DNA of 64,000 bases from Candidatus Woesearchaeota archaeon (GTDB taxonomy: Archaea > Nanobdellota > Nanobdellia > Woesearchaeales > UBA11576): assembly GCA_018668595.1 (NCBI GenBank), contig JABJCP010000035.1, positions 124,001 through 188,000 of the forward strand. Reading direction: 5' to 3'. Within the stretch, counting starts at the first letter, position 1; every line of letters begins with the position of its first letter. Positions 8,632 through 15,612 of this stretch are shown here, in pieces. A program made the translations under genes and the position numbers. The notes beneath the pieces are model-generated. The model worked only from the letters and a program-made list of their open reading frames with translations, made no database searches and was not told where the DNA came from.

Positions 8632-9801
8632 ATGAACCAAACTAATCTATCATTAAAAAAACTCAAAGGCATCAAGCCCAAAGGAGTTAAAACTAAAACC
8701 AGCTCCACTTTTGAAATTTTGTTAGAAACTGGTTTTAATTTTGTTTCAAAATATGAGGGGTTTGTAGGAATGATGGCATATCCTCATCAACTAGTTTCTT
8801 TGCGAGATAAACTTTGTGATGATTACTTAAATTCGTCTGTATCTGAATTAAAATTTTCAGAGAAGAATTTAATAGATTTTCTCAAATCAAGAGATTATAA
8901 AGAACATTCTAAAACCGAAACTGTTATTTTTGGTTTGTATTCTGGTTTATTGTTAAATAGTCTCACCAAGAGAAACAAACAAATCAATAAACGAACAATT
9001 ATTCAATTAAATAATTTAAACTATGACTATTTATTTGCTTATGCAAAAGATATTGACACAATTATTTTAAACAATTGCAAAGGTGAGCAAATTTTATCGG
9101 GTGTTGGCAGAGATTCAGTAGTTAACAATATAATTGTTAATAATTTTGAAGGAGAACATCTTATGACTGATACTGCGTCTAATGGTAAAGCTAATTTTGT
9201 TTGGGTTGATGGTTTTAAAGGTAATGATTTGGGTTACATGCTTGCTGTTGATGGAGGGAGTATAGATTTCATGCACGTCCAAAATTTTGATGGTACTTTT
9301 TTAGGTTTAAGATTTGGATTTGGTAATAAAGAAAATGGTTTTATTAACGTCCTTTCTCTTAAAAACATTCTTTCCGGAGGGGATTTGATGTATATGCTTT
9401 ATGCTAAACGGATTTTTATTGACAACATGCGTCCTAAAAGTCCTCAGCATTATTTTAAAAACATAACTGCAGATGAATTAATAATAAAGAATTCTGATAC
9501 AAAATATTCTGGTTTAGATAGAGATTGGTCTAAGATTGAGGATCATAATTATGTCGGTACGCAAAAACCAAGAATAAAACAAGTATCCAAGGGATTATTG
9601 GCAATTCCTAAATATAGGAAAGTCTCAAAAGAATATAAAATAAAACAACTAAATAATATTATCTCCAATTATTTTAAAAATTCAACTCAAGATCCAGAAA
9701 AATTTATCAAATCAATGGAATCAATCAAACCTAACTACCAAAATCTATTAAATAATTTTTACAAAAAATTATCAAAAAAAAATATTAAAAATGATATTTA
9801 A
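8632..9801 (+). CDS. Array paralog 8 (last of the array), 389 aa
   Basis: Leader NLSLKKLKGIKPKGVK at residues 4-19. The helical part contains FGLYSGLLLNSLTKRNKQ and IQLNNLNYDYLFAYAKDIDTIIL. Turns NCKG, NFEG, GFKG and NFDG are 23-24 residues apart, with VDGGSIDFMHV as a model coil; the last coils are bulkier (GLRFGFGNKENG). The protein ends in a Lys/Asn-rich helical tail. A convergent small gene begins nine bases after its stop, so this is the 3' end of the array operon. Unknown function. Confidence 0.9.
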   Translation: MNQTNLSLKKLKGIKPKGVKTKTSSTFEILLETGFNFVSKYEGFVGMMAYPHQLVSLRDKLCDDYLNSSVSELKFSEKNLIDFLKSRDYKEHSKTETVIFGLYSGLLLNSLTKRNKQINKRTIIQLNNLNYDYLFAYAKDIDTIILNNCKGEQILSGVGRDSVVNNIIVNNFEGEHLMTDTASNGKANFVWVDGFKGNDLGYMLAVDGGSIDFMHVQNFDGTFLGLRFGFGNKENGFINVLSLKNILSGGDLMYMLYAKRIFIDNMRPKSPQHYFKNITADELIIKNSDTKYSGLDRDWSKIEDHNYVGTQKPRIKQVSKGLLAIPKYRKVSKEYKIKQLNNIISNYFKNSTQDPEKFIKSMESIKPNYQNLLNNFYKKLSKKNIKNDI

Positions 9802-9809
9802 AAATAAGT

Positions 9810-10205
9810 TTATGATTTTAAATAAATTTTCAAAAAACTAACATCCTCACAACTACATCCTTCTCCACTTTTCCATTTTACATATTTTGTAGTTCTAGCA
9901 GTTATTCTTTTTGGAACATATTTTCCTTCATATTCTCCTATTTCTCCTATATGTTCAAAGCCTGTTGTTCCTTGCATTATGCATCCTGTACAACACATTT
10001 TACTATCTAATGCTTCTTCACCTTCTGTTTCTAATATATATCTACTTTTTAATTTATAGAATTCGCTTAGTTCTCTATGGTAACTTCTTTCATGTCTTGG
10101 CCATGTTTTTCCATATTTTTCTCTTAGTCCTTCTATCATATCATCTAGTTTTTCCATTCGATCTATTTCTTCTTCTGACATTTTTTTTATTTCTTTTTTT
10201 TCCAT
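9810..10205 (-). CDS. Small cysteine-containing hypothetical protein, 131 aa
   Basis: Not recognised. A good ribosome binding site (GAGGTG, 7 bases before the ATG at 10205) supports it over the hydrophobic frame on the other strand. Residues 1-60 are charged and helical (EEEIDRMEKLDDMIEGL, then SEFYKLKSRYILE). Then come CCTGC near 70 and a C-terminal CSC near 120, giving five Cys that could form a metal site. No membrane segment. It points away from the Lrp-type gene and converges on the solenoid array. Confidence 0.7.
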   Translation of the reverse strand: MEKKEIKKMSEEEIDRMEKLDDMIEGLREKYGKTWPRHERSYHRELSEFYKLKSRYILETEGEEALDSKMCCTGCIMQGTTGFEHIGEIGEYEGKYVPKRITARTTKYVKWKSGEGCSCEDVSFLKIYLKS

Positions 10206-10270
10206 TTCTCAACACCTCGGTTTTTTTTATTTTTATTTTTTTATTTTTTTATTTAATTTAGAAAATAATT

Positions 10271-10498
10271 CTAAACTAATATTGCATATTCTCCAACCTC
10301 TTTTTCTAATTCTCCTCTTTTATCTAATTCTATTACTAGTCTATAATCTACTTTTCCATATATCTCTTCATAAAATCCTTTAACTTTTTTCAACGTCTCT
10401 GTTTTCACATCTTCTTTTTCCAATAACATTCCCACAACTACTTTTCTTTCTAAATCACTATCGCACATTCCTAACATTTCCATTATTTTTTCTTCCAA
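10271..10498 (-). CDS. Small acidic helical protein, about 75 aa (TTG start preferred)
   Basis: The frame also opens at a GTG at 10507, but that GTG is part of a GAGGTG ribosome binding site like those used elsewhere in the window, placed six bases before a TTG at 10498; TTG is therefore preferred. The protein is charged and probably all-helical (LEEKIMEMLGMCDSDLERK ... LEKEDVKTETLKKVKGF). No recognised domain. A TATA-like ACTTTATAAG at about 10562-10571 could serve it. Cotranscription with the gene at 10205 is likely. Confidence 0.6.
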   Translation of the reverse strand: MEEKIMEMLGMCDSDLERKVVVGMLLEKEDVKTETLKKVKGFYEEIYGKVDYRLVIELDKRGELEKEVGEYAILV

Positions 10499-10608
10499 TT
10501 TTTTCACCTCTATTTTCTTAAAATCAAACGCCTCTTTTCTACTAATAAGTAATAACGGGATACTTTATAAGTTTATTCCGAAAATAGTGGGATAAATGGC
10601 AAAAAATA

Positions 10609-10642
10609 GGAACATTTATATAAAAGTTGGAACATTTGTTCC
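10609..10642 (+). promoter_or_regulatory. TATA box and palindromic operator of the Lrp-type gene
   Basis: A TATA box (TTTATATAA, 10615-10623) is centred 27 bases before the ATG at 10646, so the transcript is probably leaderless. A palindrome GGAACA-TT-TGTTCC (10629-10642) lies exactly between TATA box and start codon, and an additional half-site GGAACATTT (10609-10617) precedes and overlaps the TATA box. A dimeric HTH protein bound here would block transcription. Autorepression by the downstream product is inferred from placement. Confidence 0.7.
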
Positions 10643-10645
10643 ATC

Positions 10646-11101
10646 ATGGAAGAAATATTGGATAAAAAAGACAAATTAATTTTGGAAATTCTGCAAGAAA
10701 ATAGCAGTCTCACAACTCGTCAAATAGCAAAAAAGACTCTTCTTCCTCCAACTACTATCCATAATAGAATTAAGAAGCTGCGTGATGATGGCATAATTAG
10801 ACGTTTCACTGTTGACATAGACCATGAAAAACTCAAAAATAACTTTGTTGCCTATGTCCTCATCTCAGCTGATCTTAAAACTCTAAAACAAAAAAATAAA
10901 TCTCAATACGATCTTGCAAATGAACTTAGAAAATTTCAATTTGTAGAACGCGTTGATATAGTCTCTGGAGGAACAGATCTTGTCACAATAATCCGTGTAA
11001 AAGGTGTTAGAGAATTTGATAAAATTCTACTCGGAACAATTCAACTAATTGAAGGTATTAACAAAACTCAAACAATGATTGTGATTCATGAGGGTAAATA
11101 G
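10646..11101 (+). CDS. Lrp/AsnC-family transcriptional regulator, 151 aa
   Basis: The N-terminal winged helix is typical of the family: DKLILEILQENSSLTTRQIAKKT, then PPTTIHNRIKKLRDDGIIRRF (residues 8-55). The C-terminal half is a RAM/ligand-binding alpha-beta domain (VAYVLISADL, VDIVSGGTDLVTIIRVKG, FDKILLG). These proteins bind DNA as dimers or octamers and respond to small molecules. The central segment has a basic insertion (KTLKQKNKSQ) as in some archaeal members. Probably autoregulated (see the palindrome upstream). Target genes and effector cannot be read from the sequence. Confidence 0.9.
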   Translation: MEEILDKKDKLILEILQENSSLTTRQIAKKTLLPPTTIHNRIKKLRDDGIIRRFTVDIDHEKLKNNFVAYVLISADLKTLKQKNKSQYDLANELRKFQFVERVDIVSGGTDLVTIIRVKGVREFDKILLGTIQLIEGINKTQTMIVIHEGK

Positions 11102-11106
11102 TTTAA

Positions 11107-11142
11107 CCCTACAAAAAAATTAATTTTTTGTTTTATGTAGGG
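11107..11142 (+). terminator. Inverted repeat with A/T-rich loop after the Lrp-type gene
   Basis: CCCTACA (11107-11113) and TGTAGGG (11136-11142) can pair, with an inner A-run/T-run (AAAAAAATTAATTTTTT) that can extend the stem. It sits six bases after the stop codon. A role as 3' hairpin or terminator is inferred; archaeal termination depends mainly on T-runs, which are present within it. Confidence 0.45.
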
Positions 11143-11237
11143 GTAAATGGTTATTTCTACATTCTACTACCCAAATATTAATAAAACCCTTATCGAAAAT
11201 TAACTTTGGGGTGTAATTTGGGGAGGAATATGATAAA

Positions 11238-11534
11238 ATGAAATTAAATATGTCTTATGCAAAAGTAACTAGGGGCGGTTTAAATTTAGAAAATGTTGAT
11301 TTGGATGAATTAGTTTTAAATGATGCTGAAATTAGGGGAGATATTATTCTTGCGAATGCAAATATTTTCAAGTTGGATTTAACTCAAACAAAACTTAAAG
11401 GAGTATTGGATCTTCGAGGAGCAAATATTGTTAGTTGTGTTGGTTCTGACGGAGTTAGATTTGGTAGTTATTTGACAGATAGTGAAACTAAACTTCCATC
11501 GAATCTTAAGAATTATTTGGATAATTATTATTAA
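11238..11534 (+). CDS. Pentapeptide-repeat-like small protein, 98 aa
   Basis: A strong ribosome binding site (GGGAGG, 11221-11226) precedes the ATG. Residues 6-65 show A(N/D)-L-x-x pentapeptide-like periodicity (GLNLENVDLDELVLNDAEI, then ANANIFKLDLTQTKLKGVLDLRGANI), the hallmark of right-handed quadrilateral beta-helix proteins. It is short (about three coils) and soluble. Known family members range from DNA mimics to scaffold proteins, and no specific role can be assigned. It is another solenoid near the 1-9801 array but shares no leader peptide with it. Confidence 0.7.
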   Translation: MKLNMSYAKVTRGGLNLENVDLDELVLNDAEIRGDIILANANIFKLDLTQTKLKGVLDLRGANIVSCVGSDGVRFGSYLTDSETKLPSNLKNYLDNYY

Positions 11535-11556
11535 ATTGACCTAAGGTAGTTTTTTT

Positions 11557-11778
11557 TTATTCTTTCTTTTTTTTAATTTCTTTTCCAGTAAACCCTGAAT
11601 AAAATCCATATCCATATTCTAAAATTGCGATAGGTGCACCCATTTGTAAAATAACATTTGCAGTAGCATAAGGATTGATTTTCTCGTAATATCTAATTCT
11701 CTCACCTAATTCTTTCAAACTTTCTCGACCAATTTCATGACCTTTTTTTATTTTTTTAATGACTGAACAAATACTCAT
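11557..11778 (-). CDS. Small hypothetical protein, 73 aa
   Basis: The frame opens at 11820, but GGAGGG followed by TTAAAT and an ATG at 11778 marks the likely start, and a TATA-like TTTATAAAT on the minus strand (about 11828-11836) fits a promoter for it. The sequence is basic at first (SVIKKIKKGHEIG), then amphipathic (ESLKELGERIRYYEK), then a hydrophobic Gly/Ala/Tyr-rich stretch (TANVILQMGAPIAILEYGYGFYSG) that might associate with membrane, ending in a Lys/Glu tail. Not recognised. Confidence 0.6.
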   Translation of the reverse strand: MSICSVIKKIKKGHEIGRESLKELGERIRYYEKINPYATANVILQMGAPIAILEYGYGFYSGFTGKEIKKKKE

Positions 11779-11936
11779 ATTTAACCCTCCTACTTCAAAT
11801 AATTTAGTTAGACAACTCACTAACTTATTTATAAAATTTTCCTTAAAATTAGCACTATTGAGTAGAAACGATAGAAAGTCTTTTAAATAACCTATCCCTT
11901 ACTAATTATAATATTAAGCAGAATGAGGGTGTTATT

Positions 11937-13751
11937 ATGGCAAAAAGAATCGATGATAATTTAGCAAAACATATTTCAAATTTAATGTTTGGAGAGTTCA
12001 AAGAAACACAAGCAGATGTTTTTTTAAGAAAAGAACTTGAGCGTTATGTTCCAGAATTCTCAAAAGCAGATGAAGCAGAAATAAAAAAATTCATAAAAAA
12101 TCAAAGAGCAGCATATATTGGAGGAAAAGTACCTGTGCTTGGAGAACTTCTTGCATGTCTAAATCCTACTTTTATTGATGAAGTAAGTTCAATTAAGTTT
12201 TCTTCAAAAGATTTAGAAATTTATACTAGAGCCTCAACAAAAGAAAACGGGTACAGAATGCAAATTCATATCGGACCGCAGGATTCAGAGTTTTCACAAG
12301 CCTGCGCACTTACCAGACAATTTACTCCTTATGATCTGAGAATGTTTCCAGAGTTTCATGAAACACTAGCAAAACTTCCTGTTATGATTGGTGATTCAGA
12401 ATTAGTTAACAAACACTATAAACATTTAGCAGGATTCAATCGTGTTGATGCAAGACTTCCAGATTTAAGATATTGGCCAAAAAATGGTTCGCATAAAATC
12501 GACGATGAATTTCTAGAACAATATCTTGAAGGACATCTATTCGAAGACAGAATGCCTAAAAAAGAATTCGAATTGACTTTAGCGTTCCATGGATTATTTG
12601 CAATTGCGCATCCAAACACTTGGAATAAATCTCGTGATGAACAATTAAACAGAATGATTTCGTTATGTAAACTGCCTATGAATTATCAAAAAGTAGACAC
12701 ATTACTAAATATGTTAGACCATCACATAAATGAAAATAATCTAAATGCGCGAGTTGTAGAAAGAAAACAAATCAAAAATAGAAAGCAAATGGGTAGTTAT
12801 ATTCAAGAAAAAGAAGACCAAGGTCTCGAGGGAGTTTGTGTTGTTCAATTCGCAAGAGACGAACAAGGCTGTCCATCATTTAAAGTCGGAAAAAGTTTTA
12901 AGATTAAAAAATATGAAACTTTTGACATGGCTTTGATAGGGCTCTACTTAAAAGACGCGAGTGAAGAAACTCATGAAGAAAATATTTCTGGAGCAATGCT
13001 TGGTTTATACGACGAGCGTGTTGGAACTTATGTTCCTGCGTTGAAAGTTAATCTTGATCCGAGTGGAGTTCAAATAAAAACAAAAGGTCAAAAGGAACGT
13101 CTAACAAAACTTAGAAAAAATATTTTTGAAGAGTATAAACTAAGAGAAGATTTGGAAGAATCAAAACTTGTTACTTTGTATGATGTTTATATGTATCAAT
13201 CTAATTTTAAAATCCAAGCACTTCTTGAAGATTGTGCTTTTGAAGTAGAACAGAAAATTCCGGGAGCTCTTGATAAATTACCTAGAGGGAAAAACTTTTT
13301 ACAAATGCTTGATAGGTATCAAGAAAAAAGAGATGATTATGACTTTAATAGTCTTGGTTCTAAGGATAAACACACAAAAACAGACAGGTATGTTTTCTTC
13401 AATAGACATTTATTTGCAATAATTACAGATTCAAAAGAATTTAATCCTGGAGCATATGAAGATTTTAGAAGATATTTTTCTAAAGCAAAAGATGTTAAAA
13501 AGAAATCTGCAGCACTTAACAAACCAGGCATACTTCTCAATACAGAAAAGCCAGTAATTTTAGAAGCGCAAGTTTTTGATTTAAAATGTGCATTTAATCC
13601 GTTCCCTGCAGGTTTTCACTCGTGGTATTGTGATAGTTTCAAATTTAATAATGCATTCGCAGAGAGAGTAAGATACGACAAAAAAACAACTACTGATTAC
13701 GCAACTATTTATAGAATTGCTCTTAACAACACTGTAAAGAAAAAGAAATAA
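11937..13751 (+). CDS. Divergent ATP-dependent DNA ligase-like nucleotidyltransferase, 604 aa
   Basis: All nucleotidyltransferase motifs of ATP-dependent ligases can be traced in order. Motif I is TKENGYRMQ with the predicted AMP-accepting Lys102; motif III is MIGDSELV (Glu155); motif IV is LEGVCVV (Glu298); motif V is SFKIKKY (Lys322, Lys324). An OB-fold-like region follows, and C-terminal RVRYDKKTTTDYATI (577-591) matches motif VI. The length fits archaeal DNA ligases (about 560-600). The odd point is Asn104 where nearly all DNA ligases have Asp (KxDG). The N-terminal 80 residues do not resemble the usual DNA-binding domain. It should seal nicks or adenylate another nucleic acid; the exact substrate is uncertain. 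Its 3' end is duplicated at 15200. Confidence 0.75.
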   Translation: MAKRIDDNLAKHISNLMFGEFKETQADVFLRKELERYVPEFSKADEAEIKKFIKNQRAAYIGGKVPVLGELLACLNPTFIDEVSSIKFSSKDLEIYTRASTKENGYRMQIHIGPQDSEFSQACALTRQFTPYDLRMFPEFHETLAKLPVMIGDSELVNKHYKHLAGFNRVDARLPDLRYWPKNGSHKIDDEFLEQYLEGHLFEDRMPKKEFELTLAFHGLFAIAHPNTWNKSRDEQLNRMISLCKLPMNYQKVDTLLNMLDHHINENNLNARVVERKQIKNRKQMGSYIQEKEDQGLEGVCVVQFARDEQGCPSFKVGKSFKIKKYETFDMALIGLYLKDASEETHEENISGAMLGLYDERVGTYVPALKVNLDPSGVQIKTKGQKERLTKLRKNIFEEYKLREDLEESKLVTLYDVYMYQSNFKIQALLEDCAFEVEQKIPGALDKLPRGKNFLQMLDRYQEKRDDYDFNSLGSKDKHTKTDRYVFFNRHLFAIITDSKEFNPGAYEDFRRYFSKAKDVKKKSAALNKPGILLNTEKPVILEAQVFDLKCAFNPFPAGFHSWYCDSFKFNNAFAERVRYDKKTTTDYATIYRIALNNTVKKKK

Positions 13752-13753
13752 TA
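13680..13753 (+). repeat. Left copy of a 74-bp direct repeat (end of the ligase-like gene)
   Basis: These bases encode the last 23 codons of the ligase-like gene, including its stop, and recur at 15200-15273 with only three mismatches (27 identical bases, then T/G, A/G and T/C differences, then more than 30 identical). The copies are exactly 1520 bp apart and bracket the AbiE genes. Arrangement like attL/attR. Confidence 0.9.
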
Positions 13754-13830
13754 TTTGATTTTTTTTTAAATAATTTAATAAAAGAAAATAATTTAAAAAT
13801 TTTAATAAAAAATTAGTTTTTTATTTTTGT

Positions 13831-14616
13831 TTAATAATTATCTTTTAGTTTTTCTTTCTCTTCTTTTAAGTTAAAATGTTTGGAAATTGTTTTCATAACT
13901 TTTTGAAACGTAATTGGTTCTGATATTAAAGGAATCAAATCTTCATTCCATTTTTTATGAAGTTTTTTTGCGCGATTAAACATTTTAATAATGTTAAACT
14001 CATCTCCTGATTGTTCACATTTTTTCTTAACTAAATCCAAATCAATTTTAATTCCTTTGGAAATAATTTGATAAAGATCGAAATGATCGCGAGGTTTATT
14101 CCTTCCTATTGTCGCAGCCATTTTTTCTGCAATCATTTCATCAGGATCTAGGATGTAACAAGAAAACTGAGGGATAAAATCGGGATAAAAATGTGGAACT
14201 TCTTTTTTTACAGGCTTGAGATTCAGTTTAGCTCTCGAGTTCAAATCAATAAATATTGTGCCTTGGTTCATAAATGGATCTGTGAAATTAACCGTTAATC
14301 TCGTAAATTTGTAAACTTGTTTATCTTTGGTTATGTTTCCGAATAGTTTACTTTGTCTAATAACTGTTTCAATTTCTTTTATTAATTCATTAAGTTCTCT
14401 TGTTACTGTAAAATCAATATCTTCACTTAATCGAGAATAGTCTAGTATTATTTTTTGCAAAGCAGTACCGCCTTTAAAATAAATTCCTTCGATGTTTTGC
14501 ATAAGATAAAGTAGAACTGTGATGTAATAATCTTTAGCTATTAGTCTCTGGTTGAATTTTGATTCTGCAGAAATTTCAATCAAATCATATTTATCTATGT
14601 TCTTAATTTCATCCAT
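13831..14616 (-). CDS. abiEii: AbiEii/AbiGii-family nucleotidyltransferase toxin, 261 aa
   Basis: Signature residues of the family are present: FKGGTALQK (47-55), a variant of the GSx nucleotidyltransferase turn; RLSEDIDF (62-69) with the metal-binding acidic pair; and the downstream LDPDEMIAEKMAA and RDHFDLYQI blocks. Family members are toxins of type IV toxin-antitoxin/abortive infection pairs that transfer nucleotides to tRNA 3' ends (family knowledge). The start overlaps the end of the AbiEi gene by 22 bases, the usual antitoxin-toxin order. Length is normal and no key residue is missing, so it appears active. Confidence 0.9.
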   Translation of the reverse strand: MDEIKNIDKYDLIEISAESKFNQRLIAKDYYITVLLYLMQNIEGIYFKGGTALQKIILDYSRLSEDIDFTVTRELNELIKEIETVIRQSKLFGNITKDKQVYKFTRLTVNFTDPFMNQGTIFIDLNSRAKLNLKPVKKEVPHFYPDFIPQFSCYILDPDEMIAEKMAATIGRNKPRDHFDLYQIISKGIKIDLDLVKKKCEQSGDEFNIIKMFNRAKKLHKKWNEDLIPLISEPITFQKVMKTISKHFNLKEEKEKLKDNY

Positions 14617-15095
14617 TTTTCTGCCTCTTTTTTTGAAATTATTTTAAAATCGTGCTCTGAACTTTTTTTAGTGATTGATTTGTTTACTTTGTTTTTAGTA
14701 GTTCTATGGAAAACAAAACGATTATTTAGGATGTTTATTTTGCCTTGTCTTTGAGTTGTGTAAATATCGATTTGTAGGGGAATTTGATCTGTAAGTCTCC
14801 AAAAATTTGCAGCAGCCCATCCGCCAATAAAATAATTTTTTCCATCAAACATTTCGTCTGCTATTGTGAATGGATCGTCTGTCCATTTTCCTTTTCTTGC
14901 TTTAATCGGAATAAGAAAATATTTTTTTTTGCTTAGCTTTACTATTCGTCCTTTCTTACGCAGAGTGTATATTGTATTGATCATTTGCTTATTATTTGCA
15001 AAATGTTTTTCTATGTCGTCTGTGGTGAAGTACTGTTTTTTTCTAAATTCTAGATCTGCAACAACCTTTATTTCCATATTAGATAGTCCTTTCAT
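14595..15095 (-). CDS. abiEi: AbiEi-like antitoxin/transcriptional regulator, 166 aa
   Basis: Lies immediately upstream of the toxin and overlaps it. The N-terminus is a winged helix (YFTTDDIEKHF ... INTIYTLRKKGRIVKLSKKKYFLIP), followed by the AbiEi body with YFIGGWAAANFWRLTDQIP, a motif common in this family. The frame stays open to 15209, but the extra residues read through intergenic and direct-repeat sequence, so the ATG at 15095 is chosen; an ATG at 15077 is the next alternative. The protein should repress its own promoter and neutralise AbiEii without direct binding (family knowledge). Confidence 0.85.
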   Translation of the reverse strand: MKGLSNMEIKVVADLEFRKKQYFTTDDIEKHFANNKQMINTIYTLRKKGRIVKLSKKKYFLIPIKARKGKWTDDPFTIADEMFDGKNYFIGGWAAANFWRLTDQIPLQIDIYTTQRQGKINILNNRFVFHRTTKNKVNKSITKKSSEHDFKIISKKEAEKWMKLRT

Positions 15096-15199
15096 AATTA
15101 ACACCCAAATCTTAAATATTAAGATGTAAATGTTATTGATATTTAAACTTTTCGCTTTTTTGATAGAATATTGTAAGCAACCGAATAGTGTGTGGTTTA

Positions 15200-15273
15200 A
15201 AAAAAACAACTACTGATTACGCAACTAGTTGTAGAATCGCTCTTAACAACACTGTAAAGAAAAAGAAATAATA
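15200..15273 (+). repeat. Right copy of the 74-bp direct repeat (orphan ligase gene end)
   Basis: Second copy of 13680-13753. The reading frame of the ligase tail is intact here, including the TAA, but two neighbouring codons changed (Ile-Tyr to Ser-Cys) and there is no gene body upstream. This marks the right edge of the AbiE island. Confidence 0.9.
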
Positions 15274-15308
15274 AAAACTATTTTTTTAAATTTTTTTCAG
15301 TTGTTAAT

Positions 15309-15500
15309 TCAACTATTCTCTTCAACAAATTTCTCAAAACTTCTGTCATAACTTTTTTCACCAGAAACACTAAAAAAACATGCAGGAAGTTCTCTACGAT
15401 TTCGATGATATCTTACACATTCACAGCATTTTCCGCTTCTCGAGCATCCTGCATAAGTGCATTTACAACTTTTTTTATTTTCTTCTTGTTTGCATTCCAT
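15309..15500 (-). CDS. DUF6485-like small Cys-rich (zinc-binding) protein, 63 aa
   Basis: MECKQEENKKSCKCTYAGCSRSGKC is followed by CECVRYHRNRRELPACFF. From memory this matches a widespread short family (DUF6485) with a fixed C-x-C ... C ... CC-x-C-x(n)-C pattern and the ending RELPACFF. The eight Cys suggest structural zinc. A TATA-like TTTTATATATT lies about 27 bases before the ATG, so the mRNA is probably leaderless. Biochemical role unknown. Confidence 0.8.
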   Translation of the reverse strand: MECKQEENKKSCKCTYAGCSRSGKCCECVRYHRNRRELPACFFSVSGEKSYDRSFEKFVEENS

Positions 15501-15581
15501 AAGGATAAAGAATTAAAAGAAATATATAAAATTAGTTAAAATTCAATAAATAATCACTGAAGAGTAGTCAAAAAACAAAAC

Positions 15582-15590
15582 ATTTATAAA
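15582..15590 (+). promoter_or_regulatory. TATA box of the PPP-phosphatase gene
   Basis: ATTTATAAA preceded by A-rich AACAAAAC is centred 27 bases before the ATG at 15613, giving a leaderless transcript. The same arrangement recurs at 37605 and 62662. Confidence 0.65.
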
Positions 15591-15612
15591 GGAGTAGTTC
15601 TAACTGCTGATT

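Larger units (their letters stand above)
13680..15273. mobile_element. Putative 1.5-kb genomic island carrying AbiEi/AbiEii between direct repeats
   Basis: The segment between the two 74-bp repeats holds only the AbiEi and AbiEii genes, both on the minus strand, convergent to the ligase-like gene. Integration into the 3' end of a gene with reconstitution of that end is typical of site-specific recombinases, but no integrase is encoded inside. Alternatives are homologous recombination with another strain, or a partial tandem duplication of the ligase gene. Confidence 0.6.

Noticed and set aside
9911-10261. Hydrophobic plus-strand frame of 116 codons
   Set aside because: It is the mirror of a minus-strand gene with a good ribosome binding site; its Leu/Phe/Tyr-rich composition comes from the complement of Lys/Glu-rich coding sequence.
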